Below, in pieces: positions 43,510 to 52,087 of a stretch of 64,000 bases of DNA; position 1 is the first letter of the stretch, and every line of letters begins with the position of its first letter. Location: the NCBI GenBank assembly GCA_965200115.1, contig OZ241336.1, forward strand, positions 2,418,001 to 2,482,000, read 5' to 3'. The notes below the pieces were generated by a model. That model did not search any database, was not told where the DNA came from, and saw only the letters and a list, made by a program, of their open reading frames with translations. Source of the DNA: JAPOUP01 sp026708635. Lineage in GTDB: Bacteria; Pseudomonadota; Alphaproteobacteria; Rhodobacterales; Rhodobacteraceae. The position numbers and the translations under genes were made by a program.

Positions 43510-45710
43510 TGGCACGGGGTGGCGTCAGACACGCGCTCGCGATCCGCGAGCTTCATGTCTTTTACGGCGCGTCCCACGCCCTGCAGGGCGTGAACATCAC
43601 GCTAAGCGAAGGCGTACATGCCGTGCTTGGCCGCAATGGCATGGGCAAGACGACGCTCTGCAACGCGATCATGGGAATAAGAAAGGCGTCATCGGGATCG
43701 ATCAGGTTCGATGGCAGGGAGCTGACGACATTGCCTTCCCACAAGATCGCCTCGATGGGTGTCGGCTACACGCCGCAAGGCCGCAGGCTATGGCCCTCGC
43801 TCACCGTCGACGATCACCTGCGGCTTTGTCAGCGCAAGGGCGGCGCATGGACCGTGGACCGCGTCTACGCGCAGTTCCCGCGGCTGGCCGAACGGCGCTG
43901 GAATGGTGGCGGACAGCTCTCGGGCGGGGAGCAGCAGATGCTCGCTCTTTCGCGCGCCCTACTGTCCGATCCGGATTTACTGATCCTCGATGAACCGACT
44001 GAGGGGCTTGCCCCGGTCATCGTCGATCAGGTGATCGACCTCATGAAAACGCTGGCCGAGGAAGGCGGCTGCGCCATTCTGTTGGTCGAGCAGAACGTCA
44101 GGGTCGCCACGGAAGTGGCGGAGGACGTCGCCATCATGGTCAACGGGCGTGTTTCGGATGTATTGCCGGCGGCGCGACTTGCCGGAAACCGGACGCTTCA
44201 GCAAAAGCTTCTGGGCGTCGGGCGTGTCGACGAAAGCGCTCCCATGGACATCGCGGCGGGCCCAGGCACCGCGGCGGACCTTCCCGCAACGAAGCGCGGT
44301 GCCGCGTCAGAGACACCCGGGCAGGATCCGATCACCGATCTAGCGGTCAGGACGGCGCGACGCGCCGGCTGGGCCTACGTCGCCCCGGATCGCTGGAGGG
44401 GGACGCACTGGGAGACGAACCGGATTGACGGTACGGTCAAGCCGCTCGTGCGCCTTGCCGACCCGCCTCGCGGAGACCAGTCGGGAGCCGTGCTGGTGGC
44501 CGGGACCTTTGACACCAAGGCCAGGGAACTCGGTTACCTGCGTGATCGGCTGCGGGTTGATGGAGTTGCCGCGCGCTCGGTCGATCTGTCCACCTCGGGC
44601 AAGCCCTCCGCCGCCGACGTACCGCCACACATGATCGCCGCTTACCATCCGCGTGGCGCCAACGCGGTCTTCACGGGAGACCGTGGCACCGCCGTCACCG
44701 CCATGACCCACGCCTTCGAGCGCTGGATCGCCGCGCAGGACAATATCGGCGGCATCATCTCCGCGGCGGGGTCTGGCGGGACGTCCATCGCGGCCACCGC
44801 CATGCGCGCGCTGCCGATCGGCGTACCGAAGGTTATGGTTTCCACCGTGGCCTCCGGCGATGTGGGCGCCTACGTGGGGCCATCCGATATGCTGATGATG
44901 CACTCCGTCACCGATGTCGCGGGGATCAACCGCATCTCGCGCAAGGTGCTGGGAAACGCCGCCGCGGCCATGGCGGGGATGGTCCGGGCGGCCCGCGATG
45001 ACGCGCCCGCGGACGAAGCGCCGCTGATCGGGCTGACCATGTTCGGAGTCACTACCCAATCCGTGACGAATGTCACTGAACGTCTGGGCGATTTCTGGGA
45101 GCCGCTGGTCTTCCACGCGACGGGCACGGGCGGCCGGTCGATGGAAAAACTGGTGGACAACGGGCTTCTTTCGGCCGCGCTTGACCTGACGACGACCGAG
45201 GTGTGCGACTTGCTGATGGGCGGCGTCTTCGCCGCGACGGAGGACCGCTTCGGCGCCTTCATCCGCACCAGGATACCGTGGGTCGGGTCGGTCGGAGCGA
45301 CTGACATGGTGAACTTTGGCGCGCGCGGGACCGTGCCCGAGAAGTACGAAGACCGCCTGTTCTACGAACATAACCGGGAAGTCACGCTGATGCGTACCAC
45401 GGCGGAGGAGAGCGGCCGCATCGGACAATTCCTGGTCGAGAGGATCAACCGGATGGACGGCCCGGTGCGCTTTCTTATCCCGGAAGGCGGCGTGTCGGCG
45501 CTCGATGCGCCCGGCCAACCGTTCGACGACCCCACCGCGCGCGAGGCGCTCCACGGCACGATCGCCAAAAGTTTCGTCGAGACGGCGAACCGCCGCCTGA
45601 TCCGCGTGCCATACCATATAAACGATCCCGAATTTGCCGACGCCGCCATTTCCGCGCTTTCGGCGATTGCGCCTGACAGAAGACTGGAGACATCCCGTGC
45701 CGCGATTTGA
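43509..45710 (+). CDS. LivF ATPase fused to UPF0261 (Tm-1-like) domain
   Basis: 733 residues. Residues about 1-235 are a complete LivF ATPase: Walker A VLGRNGMGKTTLCNA (41-49), signature QLSGGEQQMLALSRALL and Walker B LLILDEPTEGLAP. After a linker, residues about 325-733 are a UPF0261 protein: VLVAGTFDTKARELGYLRD, GAGSGG-like loop SAAGSGGTSIAATAMR, VSTVASGDVGAYVGPSDMLM, MFGVTTQSVTNV, PWVGSVGATDMVNFG and FLIPEGGVSALD. UPF0261 is the N-terminal half of plant Tm-1 and binds nucleotide there. Covalent fusion to an importer ATPase is unusual. I see no stop or shift between the parts, so the fusion is real in this sequence. Confidence 0.88.
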   Translation: MARGGVRHALAIRELHVFYGASHALQGVNITLSEGVHAVLGRNGMGKTTLCNAIMGIRKASSGSIRFDGRELTTLPSHKIASMGVGYTPQGRRLWPSLTVDDHLRLCQRKGGAWTVDRVYAQFPRLAERRWNGGGQLSGGEQQMLALSRALLSDPDLLILDEPTEGLAPVIVDQVIDLMKTLAEEGGCAILLVEQNVRVATEVAEDVAIMVNGRVSDVLPAARLAGNRTLQQKLLGVGRVDESAPMDIAAGPGTAADLPATKRGAASETPGQDPITDLAVRTARRAGWAYVAPDRWRGTHWETNRIDGTVKPLVRLADPPRGDQSGAVLVAGTFDTKARELGYLRDRLRVDGVAARSVDLSTSGKPSAADVPPHMIAAYHPRGANAVFTGDRGTAVTAMTHAFERWIAAQDNIGGIISAAGSGGTSIAATAMRALPIGVPKVMVSTVASGDVGAYVGPSDMLMMHSVTDVAGINRISRKVLGNAAAAMAGMVRAARDDAPADEAPLIGLTMFGVTTQSVTNVTERLGDFWEPLVFHATGTGGRSMEKLVDNGLLSAALDLTTTEVCDLLMGGVFAATEDRFGAFIRTRIPWVGSVGATDMVNFGARGTVPEKYEDRLFYEHNREVTLMRTTAEESGRIGQFLVERINRMDGPVRFLIPEGGVSALDAPGQPFDDPTAREALHGTIAKSFVETANRRLIRVPYHINDPEFADAAISALSAIAPDRRLETSRAAI

Positions 45711-46530
45711 CCGCAAGGAGCTTCTTGGCAGATTTCGCGAAATGCGCGATGCGGGCGACCCGATCATTGGGGGCGGTGCGGGCACCGGGCTGTCCGCGAA
45801 ATGCGAGGAGGCGGGCGGCATCGACCTGATCGTCATCTACAACTCCGGCCGCTACCGGATGGCGGGGCGCGGTTCGCTTTCCGGACTTCTGGCATACGGC
45901 AACGCCAATGAAATCGTCATGGACATGGCCCCGGAGGTGATCCCCATGGCACCGAACACCCCCGTACTGGCCGGGGTAAACGGCACCGATCCCTTCGCCA
46001 ATTTCGACCTGCTTCTGGACGACCTGTCCCGCGCCGGCTTTTCCGGCGTCCAGAACTTCCCGACCGTAGGCCTGATTGACGGCAATTTCCGCAGGAACCT
46101 CGAAGAGACGGGCATGTCCTACGCCCAGGAGGTTGAGGTCATCCGGATGGCCCGCGACAGAGACATGCTTACCACGCCCTACGTCTTTGACGAAGACGAC
46201 TCTATCGCCATGGCGGAGGCCGGGGCCGATATCATCGTCTGCCACCTTGGTCTCACCACGGGTGGCTCCATTGGCGCGGAAACGGCCGTCAGGCTGGAAG
46301 AATGTCCCGGCCTGGTGGACAGCTGGGCGGAGGCCGCGCTCGACGCGAACCCCGAGGCTATCATCCTGGTCCATGGCGGCCCGGTGGCGATGCCGCCGGA
46401 TGCGGAATACGTTCTCAGGAACACCAAACACTGCCACGGTTTCTATGGCGCCTCCTCAATGGAACGATTGCCGACCGAGGCCGCGCTGACCGAGCAAACC
46501 CGCCTGTTCAAGGCGATCAAGGGGAGTTGA
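45697..46530 (+). CDS. Phosphoenolpyruvate hydrolase family TIM-barrel protein
   Basis: 277 residues from a GTG preceded by GGAGAC, overlapping the fusion gene by 14 nt. The barrel shows PIIGGGAGTGLSAKCEEAGG, LIVIYNSGRYRMAGRGSLSG, VIPMAPNTPVLAGVNGTDPF and GVQNFPTVGLIDGNFR, and near the end GFYGASSMERLPTE. This family forms the C-terminal half of plant Tm-1 and stands alone in many bacteria next to UPF0261. The name comes from database practice; the true reaction is unsettled to my knowledge. With the preceding UPF0261 domain it recreates the Tm-1 pair in two overlapping genes. Confidence 0.85.
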   Translation: MPRFDRKELLGRFREMRDAGDPIIGGGAGTGLSAKCEEAGGIDLIVIYNSGRYRMAGRGSLSGLLAYGNANEIVMDMAPEVIPMAPNTPVLAGVNGTDPFANFDLLLDDLSRAGFSGVQNFPTVGLIDGNFRRNLEETGMSYAQEVEVIRMARDRDMLTTPYVFDEDDSIAMAEAGADIIVCHLGLTTGGSIGAETAVRLEECPGLVDSWAEAALDANPEAIILVHGGPVAMPPDAEYVLRNTKHCHGFYGASSMERLPTEAALTEQTRLFKAIKGS

Positions 46531-46533
46531 GCC

Positions 46534-48162
46534 ATGACCGGTACGATCATCACGGCCCTGATTGTTCTGCTGATCGCGATTTTGGTCGTGGTTTGGCTGT
46601 TCAACTGGCTCTATCATCGCTCGACAAGCGACCGCGCTTTCGTACGCACCGGGCTCGGCGGCGAGAAGGTCGTCATCTCCGGCGGCGCGTTCGCGCTTCC
46701 GATCATCCACGAGGTGACGCCTGTCTATTTCAGCCTCTCGCGGCTGGAGGTTCGGGCCGAAAAGGACGCCGCCCTCATCACAAAGGACAGGGTGCGCATG
46801 GATGCCCGGGCGGAGTTCTTCCTGCGCGTGGCCCAGGATCCATCCTCCGTCTCGGCGGCGGCGGCCACCTTGGGCAACATCATCGGCGATCCCGATCAGC
46901 TGTCCGCGTTTTTTGAAGGCGAGTTTCTCGGTGCCATGCGTGCGGTGGCGGCACGCATGGGTATGGAGGACATACACGACAACCGCGCGCTCTTTACGGA
47001 AGAGGTCACGGCGCTCGCCAGCGCGGCCCTCGCCAAAAACGGGCTTGAACTGCGCTCGATCGCGATTCGCCAGCTCGACCAGACGGGCCTTGAACATTTC
47101 AATCCGGCCAATCGCTTTGATGCCGAAGGCCTTACGACCTTAATCCGCATCGTGGAAGACCGCCGCAAGCTGCGCAACGATATCGAGCAGCAGGCCGTTG
47201 TCTCGATCCGCGAGCGCAACCTGGAGGCGGAGCGGGAAACGCTGGCGCTCGACCGCGAATCCGAACTGGCCCGCCTCATGCAGGAACAGGAAGTCGAGCT
47301 GCGCCGCGCCGAGCAGGCCGCCCAGATTTCCGAGACGCGCGCCAGACAGGAAGCGGCCGCCGCGCAGGCGCGCATCGCCGCCGAGAAGGGAACGGAGACC
47401 GACAGGATCGCGATGCGGCTCGAAATTGACGAGGCCGAACTGACGGCCCGCGAAAAAACCGAGCGCGCCCGGATCGAGGCCGAGAAACAGACTGACCGCA
47501 TCCGCGTCGAGCGCGAGGAGACATTGCGGAAGCTCGAGATCGCACGCCGGCAAACGGTGGAGCTGCTCGAGCTCGAAGCCAAAATCGCGGTCCTCCGAAA
47601 GGCCGCCGACGAAGCCAAGGTGCGTATTGACGTGGGTGATCAACTGGCCAACGCCGTGCGATCCGAGGAAGCCGTCAAAACCAGCCGCGAGGTCGAGGGC
47701 GCCGCCCGCGAGGCGCAGGTGGCGAGGATCATGGCCGAAAAAGACAGCGAGACCCAACGTCTTCTCTCGACCGTCAGCGCCGAGGCCGACCGACTCCGCA
47801 ACGAGGCCGAAAACCTTCTTTCCGAAGACGCCCGCGCGGGCCGCCTGCGTGCCCAACTCATTGAGCGGCTTGAATCCATTGTCCGCGAAACCGTTAAACC
47901 CATGGAGAGAATCGACAGCATCAAAGTGGTGCATCTCGGCGGATCGGGACCGGCCGAAAGCCGTGGCGGCGAGCGTTCCCCCACGGACGAGGTGATCGAC
48001 AGCGTCCTGCGCTACCGTGTGCAGGCGCCGATGATCGAGGAGTTGCTGAAAGATGTTGGTGTCGACGGCTCCAGCCTTACCGGCTCCGGCGATATTTTCA
48101 GGGCAGCGAAAGACGCCAAATCCCTGATTCCGACGCCACACAAGGACAAGGACGATGGCTGA
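46534..48162 (+). CDS. Flotillin-like SPFH membrane protein (YqiK type)
   Basis: 542 residues. A single membrane helix (TIITALIVLLIAILVVVWLF) is at the N-terminus, followed by an SPFH/PHB domain (about 35-200, including VVISGGAFALPIIHEVTPVY and GLELRSIAIRQLDQTGLEHF). A long charged alpha-helical coiled coil rich in E, R and A runs from about 210 to 430. The C-terminal part (SIKVVHLGG..) matches the flotillin tail. Such proteins assemble membrane scaffolds. It starts 3 nt after the TIM-barrel stop, so it belongs to the operon; a scaffold for the importer or its enzymes is possible. Confidence 0.88.
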   Translation: MTGTIITALIVLLIAILVVVWLFNWLYHRSTSDRAFVRTGLGGEKVVISGGAFALPIIHEVTPVYFSLSRLEVRAEKDAALITKDRVRMDARAEFFLRVAQDPSSVSAAAATLGNIIGDPDQLSAFFEGEFLGAMRAVAARMGMEDIHDNRALFTEEVTALASAALAKNGLELRSIAIRQLDQTGLEHFNPANRFDAEGLTTLIRIVEDRRKLRNDIEQQAVVSIRERNLEAERETLALDRESELARLMQEQEVELRRAEQAAQISETRARQEAAAAQARIAAEKGTETDRIAMRLEIDEAELTAREKTERARIEAEKQTDRIRVEREETLRKLEIARRQTVELLELEAKIAVLRKAADEAKVRIDVGDQLANAVRSEEAVKTSREVEGAAREAQVARIMAEKDSETQRLLSTVSAEADRLRNEAENLLSEDARAGRLRAQLIERLESIVRETVKPMERIDSIKVVHLGGSGPAESRGGERSPTDEVIDSVLRYRVQAPMIEELLKDVGVDGSSLTGSGDIFRAAKDAKSLIPTPHKDKDDG

Positions 48163-48598
48163 CGTTTACCGATCCGACATCATCCCCGCGCCGGCGGCCC
48201 GTGTCTGGTCGGTCATCAGGGATTTCAACGCCTTGCCGATCTGGGCGCCCTTCGTCACCGACAGCCGGATAGAAGGCGGAATGCCGCCGGACCGGTTGGG
48301 CTGCGTCCGGAACTTCCGCCTACGCGACGGTGGAACGATCCGCGAAAGGCTGTTGATGCTGGATGACCCGAACATGGCCTGCTGTTACTCCATTCTGGAT
48401 TCACCGATGAACGTGAGGGACTACCGAGCGACGCTGCGCCTGAACCCGGTCGTGCGCGGGGACCAATGTTTCGCCGAGTGGGAAGCGTCATTTGAGTGCC
48501 CGCCCATGGAGGAAGCGGGTCTCATCCGCCAAATTGGGGATGGCGTCTTCGCCAACGGATTGAGGCATCTGCGCGAGCGTTTCGGAGGGGGTCCATGA
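48155..48598 (+). CDS. SRPBCC (Bet v1-like) family protein 1
   Basis: 147 residues. ADVYRSDIIPAPAARVWSVI, RDFNALPIWAPFV and RNFRLRDGGTIRERLLML are typical of polyketide-cyclase/MxaD-type helix-grip proteins, which bind hydrophobic ligands in a cavity. The start overlaps the flotillin stop by 8 nt. The gene is a paralogue of the next one. Confidence 0.82.
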   Translation: MADVYRSDIIPAPAARVWSVIRDFNALPIWAPFVTDSRIEGGMPPDRLGCVRNFRLRDGGTIRERLLMLDDPNMACCYSILDSPMNVRDYRATLRLNPVVRGDQCFAEWEASFECPPMEEAGLIRQIGDGVFANGLRHLRERFGGGP

Positions 48599-49038
48599 TC
48601 CAGGTTGACACCAGCACAATCATCGACGCGACATTGCCGGAGGTCTGGAACCTGATCCGGGATTTCAACAGCCATGCCGACTGGCATCCAGCGGTTGAGG
48701 CAAGCCATATCGAGGAGGGGCGGGCGGGCGACTCCATCGGCGCGGTTCGGTCCTTCAGGCTGACAACGGGGGAGGCCCTTCGTGAACGGCTCGTCGCGCT
48801 GTCTGACACCTATCACAGCTTTTCCTACCGGATCCTGACTTCGGATGTCCCGCTCCTGAACTATACGGCACATGTCGAGCTGCGCCCGGTCACAGCGTCG
48901 GCGCGCACCTATTGGCGCTGGTGGTCGCGCTTTGACACACCGGCGGGACAGGAGGCGGCGCTTGCGGAAACCGTCCGCGAAGGGGTCTATCACGCGGGAT
49001 TTGACGCCGTCTCAAATCGTCTAGGGGGTGGCGCCTAG
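48595..49038 (+). CDS. SRPBCC (Bet v1-like) family protein 2
   Basis: 147 residues, same length and layout as its upstream paralogue: IDATLPEVWNLIRDFNSHAD aligns with PAPAARVWSVIRDFNALPI, and VRSFRLTTGEALRERLVAL with VRNFRLRDGGTIRERLLML. The two arose by tandem duplication and may work as a heterodimer or bind related ligands. ATGA overlap with the preceding stop. It is the last gene of the cluster. An 8-bp inverted repeat CACGTTCG/CGAACGTG (49053-49060, 49083-49090) follows. Confidence 0.82.
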   Translation: MIQVDTSTIIDATLPEVWNLIRDFNSHADWHPAVEASHIEEGRAGDSIGAVRSFRLTTGEALRERLVALSDTYHSFSYRILTSDVPLLNYTAHVELRPVTASARTYWRWWSRFDTPAGQEAALAETVREGVYHAGFDAVSNRLGGGA

Positions 49039-49166
49039 CGTAATTGACATACCACGTTCGGTTGCGGCGTCACGCTCGTCCGCGAACGTGCGCCGTCGCG
49101 CAACGCGCCTACGTCAGCGCCGCGTCCACAAACGAGGGGAAACGCCGTTGGATGGCCGTGCCCACC

Positions 49167-50015
49167 CTATCGCGTCTCCGCGCGAAGTTCGCCGATCCGT
49201 GACAGCGCTTCCTTGCGGTTACCACAGATGTTGGGTCGGAATCCCTGCGATTCGGCACGAAGCCGGATGTCCGCGTCAACCTGCTCCCCCGTTTCATATC
49301 TCACTGTCCCGAGCGACCCGCCAAGGTTCAGTTCCTTACCCCGACGCGCCCATTGAATCCATGCGGCGGGCTCAATTCGGCAGTCACTGTAGTTGATCAG
49401 AAAGTACCAGCGCCGACCGGTCTCCTCTATGCGCCGCTCGAGGTAGTCGATCAGGTCGTCGACATCACGGCTGTGCCGGAGCCTGAGGCCCGACAGGTCG
49501 ATTTCCATGATCTCTCCCTCATCCAGGAACACTACCCGCGGCTCAAAATCGGCAAGGGTGTAGCTGGGCCTATGGACGACTTTCCCGCGGCGCCTGGACG
49601 GCAGGGATTTTAGCCATTCCAGCGCGTTGTCCCGATCCGAGAAAAGATTGGCGTCGAAATTCTCCGTGCCGGCATCACGCTCTATCTGGCGGCGCGTTTC
49701 CTCCGAAGCGTCACAGCGAACCGTGCCCATCGAATGGGATACGTTCAGCATCTTGCCGCGGCGCGAGAAAGCGAACCACGCCTCCGGATCTATGCGGTTG
49801 CCGGAATAATTGATCAGGAAGAACCAATACTCCTCACCGGTCGCGACGATGCGTTGCTCGATCAAGTCATATAGGGCGTTGACCTGGGCCGAACTGGCGA
49901 GATGGAGGTCGGACAGATCCACCTCCATGACCTGGAGGTCCACGTGAAACCGTATACGGCTGTCGTATTCGGGAATTTCCGCCGGGAACCGGGCGTCAAG
50001 GCTAGCCGTACCCAT
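49167..50015 (-). CDS. Protein of two tandem repeats of an unrecognised domain
   Basis: 282 residues, family not recognised. Two halves (about 10-135 and 148-278) are clearly homologous: WFFLINYSGNRIDPEAWFAF then RRGKMLNVSHSMGTVR in the first, WYFLINYSDCRIEPAAWIQW then RRGKELNLGGSLGTVR in the second, each preceded by a strand ending MEVDLSDL or MEIDLSGL. The alternation suggests a small alpha/beta fold, perhaps STAS-like; this is a guess. There is no signal peptide or membrane segment. The ATG at 50015 follows a long G-run ribosome binding site. It is convergent with the SRPBCC cluster and divergent from the ligase. Confidence 0.75.
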   Translation of the reverse strand: MGTASLDARFPAEIPEYDSRIRFHVDLQVMEVDLSDLHLASSAQVNALYDLIEQRIVATGEEYWFFLINYSGNRIDPEAWFAFSRRGKMLNVSHSMGTVRCDASEETRRQIERDAGTENFDANLFSDRDNALEWLKSLPSRRRGKVVHRPSYTLADFEPRVVFLDEGEIMEIDLSGLRLRHSRDVDDLIDYLERRIEETGRRWYFLINYSDCRIEPAAWIQWARRGKELNLGGSLGTVRYETGEQVDADIRLRAESQGFRPNICGNRKEALSRIGELRAETR

Positions 50016-50135
50016 ATGCCCACCCCCCCCTTTGTCCGTGCGGCTTGATGCCACAAACCCCTATTCAAACCGATTCCCGAAAAGTATACAATCGTCCACA
50101 GTTTCGCTGTGTCGGCTCGGCGCTATGTTGGGTCC

Positions 50136-51377
50136 ATGGACGGGAGCCATACAGTGGCCGCGTATTTTGACGATCTGGAAACCCGAAGCGCTGACCGGCG
50201 CGCCACTGACCTCGCGCGTGACCTTCCCCTGAGGATCGCGGCAGCAAAGGCGGGCGCGAGGGCGCTTGCGGCCAGTCTTGCCGAAATAGATCCGGCTACG
50301 GTGACGGACAGGGCCGCGCTCGCGGGACTTCCCGTGATCCGGAAATCCGATCTGATCGAGGCCCAAACCGCCCGTCCGCCATTCGGCGGCTTCACCACCA
50401 GGGGTCCCGACGGTTTCGATCATCTATTCCAGTCACCGGGCCCGATCTACGAACCGGGCAGGATTGAGGCCGACTGGTTTCGGATGGGCAGGTTCCTGGC
50501 CGCCGCCGGAGTCGGCAAAGGCGACATTATCCAGAACTGTTTCTCCTACCACATGACGCCGGCGGGGATGATGCTCGAAAGCGGTGCCCGATCGGTGGGG
50601 GCGTCGGTTTTTCCGGCGGGCACGGGCCAGACAGAACTCCAGGTTCAGGCGGCCGCGGCTCTTGGGGTCACGACCTACGCCGGTACGCCGGATTACCTGA
50701 AGACAATCCTCGACAGGGCGCGTGAGCTCGGTGTCGAGCTGCGGATCGCCAAGGCCGTCGTAGGGGGCGGCGCGCTTTTCCCCCAACTCCGGCAGGAATA
50801 TGCCCACAGGGGAATAAGCTGCCTGCAATGCTACGGCACCGCCGATCTCGGAAACGTCGCCTATGAGAGTCCCGCCATGGAGGGATTCATCGTTGACGAG
50901 GGAGTGATTGTCGAGATCGTAACCCCGGGAACCGGCGATCCGGTTCCCGACGGTCAGGTCGGCGAGATCGTCGTAACAACCCTGAACCGGGACTATCCAT
51001 TGATACGTTTCGCAACCGGTGACCTCTCTGCCGTACTTGGCGGCATATCGCCATGCGGGCGTACGAACATGCGAATCCGGGGATGGCTCGGACGGGCCGA
51101 CCAAACGACAAAGATCAAGGGAATGTTCGTGCGGCCGGAACAGGTCGCCAAATTCGTGGCGCGCCACGAAGGAGTCCCGCGCGCGCGGGTTATCGTGAGC
51201 CGGGAGCGCGATCGGGACGTTATGGTCGTGCAGGTGGAATCCGACGCGCGGGATGCGGCGGCGTACGAAACCTCGGTCACCGAAATACTCAAACTGAGCG
51301 GGCGGGTGAAGATCGTCCCCAAGGGAAGCCTGCCCAATGACGGCAAGGTAATCGACGACCAGCGGGATTACGGCTGA
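50136..51377 (+). CDS. PaaK-like AMP-forming acyl-CoA ligase
   Basis: About 413 residues of the phenylacetate-CoA ligase-like group. GGFTTRGPDGFDHLFQSPGP replaces the usual S-S-G-T nucleotide loop in degenerate form, while LQCYGTADLGNVAYES, VTTLNRDYPLIRFATGDLS, the RIRGWLGRADQTTKIKGMF hinge and the C-terminal lysine region (LPNDGKVIDD) fit the family. It would activate a carboxylic acid with ATP and CoA; loss of loop residues makes the activity less certain. A GTG at 50109 is an alternative start; neither has a clear ribosome binding site. Genes of this type often accompany Liv importers, here the orphan at 54967. Confidence 0.8.
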   Translation: MDGSHTVAAYFDDLETRSADRRATDLARDLPLRIAAAKAGARALAASLAEIDPATVTDRAALAGLPVIRKSDLIEAQTARPPFGGFTTRGPDGFDHLFQSPGPIYEPGRIEADWFRMGRFLAAAGVGKGDIIQNCFSYHMTPAGMMLESGARSVGASVFPAGTGQTELQVQAAAALGVTTYAGTPDYLKTILDRARELGVELRIAKAVVGGGALFPQLRQEYAHRGISCLQCYGTADLGNVAYESPAMEGFIVDEGVIVEIVTPGTGDPVPDGQVGEIVVTTLNRDYPLIRFATGDLSAVLGGISPCGRTNMRIRGWLGRADQTTKIKGMFVRPEQVAKFVARHEGVPRARVIVSRERDRDVMVVQVESDARDAAAYETSVTEILKLSGRVKIVPKGSLPNDGKVIDDQRDYG

Positions 51378-51406
51378 CTCTATGGTTTAATGGATCCTAC
51401 ATTCAA

Positions 51407-51640
51407 CCGTGAAGTGCAACGCTCGGTAAGACGGTAATTTCGCCAGAATCGAAGGCGTTTTGCAAGACCTCAATGGGTGTTTAGAAGGCGAGGCAATTGC
51501 GTGGCCTGTTGTTGATCCTGTCGACGGCCCGCCAGACCCGCTCGTCGGTGATCCGGTCGAGCGGCATGGATTTGGGGAAGTACTGGCGGAGCAGGCCGTT
51601 GGAGTGCTCGCTGCGCCTCGCCCCGACTGCGGTCAGACCC
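51407..51640 (-). pseudogene. IS30 family transposase C-terminal fragment
   Basis: Leftward reading gives HSNGLLRQYFPKSMPL, then RITDERVWRAVDRINNRPRN, then a stop at 51481, which is the end of an IS30-type transposase. The rest of the gene is gone. GTGAAGTGCAAC just beyond (about 51409-51420) resembles the end sequence of some IS30 relatives (TTGCACTTCAC), so one terminus may survive. Confidence 0.65.
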
Positions 51641-51825
51641 GCGCTCTTTGCACCGTAGGCGAATTTGGGGATGCGGACTGGCGGGGTCGTCTCACTTACA
51701 ATAATGTTCCGATTTGGCCGAGCCGCGGAACGTCCCAATGCTTCGGCCTCCGCTACCGAACCGAGCGCGTCCGGAAACGCGGTTCACCACTCGCGGGAAA
51801 GGCACCCGTGCGCCGGACGGAAACG

Positions 51826-51951
51826 TCAACCCTGACGGGCCTTAAACCTGCGCTGGGTTTTGTTGATGACATATACGCGGCCTTTCCGGCGAACGATACG
51901 GCAGTCCCGGTGACGGTTCTTAAGCGAACGTAGCGAGTTTCGGACCTTCAT
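51826..51951 (-). CDS. rpmJ: 50S ribosomal protein L36 (bL36)
   Basis: 41 codons: MKVRNSLRSLKNRHRDCR followed by IVRRKGRVYVINKTQRRF and a KARQG end, the usual alphaproteobacterial bL36 lacking some zinc cysteines of other bacteria. A GGATAAGGGAC ribosome binding site precedes the ATG. It is a component of the large ribosomal subunit. The GC-rich stem GGCGC/GTGCC shortly after its stop is followed by TTT and may be a weak terminator. Confidence 0.95.
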   Translation of the reverse strand: MKVRNSLRSLKNRHRDCRIVRRKGRVYVINKTQRRFKARQG

Positions 51952-52012
51952 GTCCCTTATCCTTTGTGCCGCGGCGCGGGTTGCGCCGGCGTGTCAGTTT
52001 TGCCCTCGGCTA

Positions 52013-52087
<75 letters not shown>

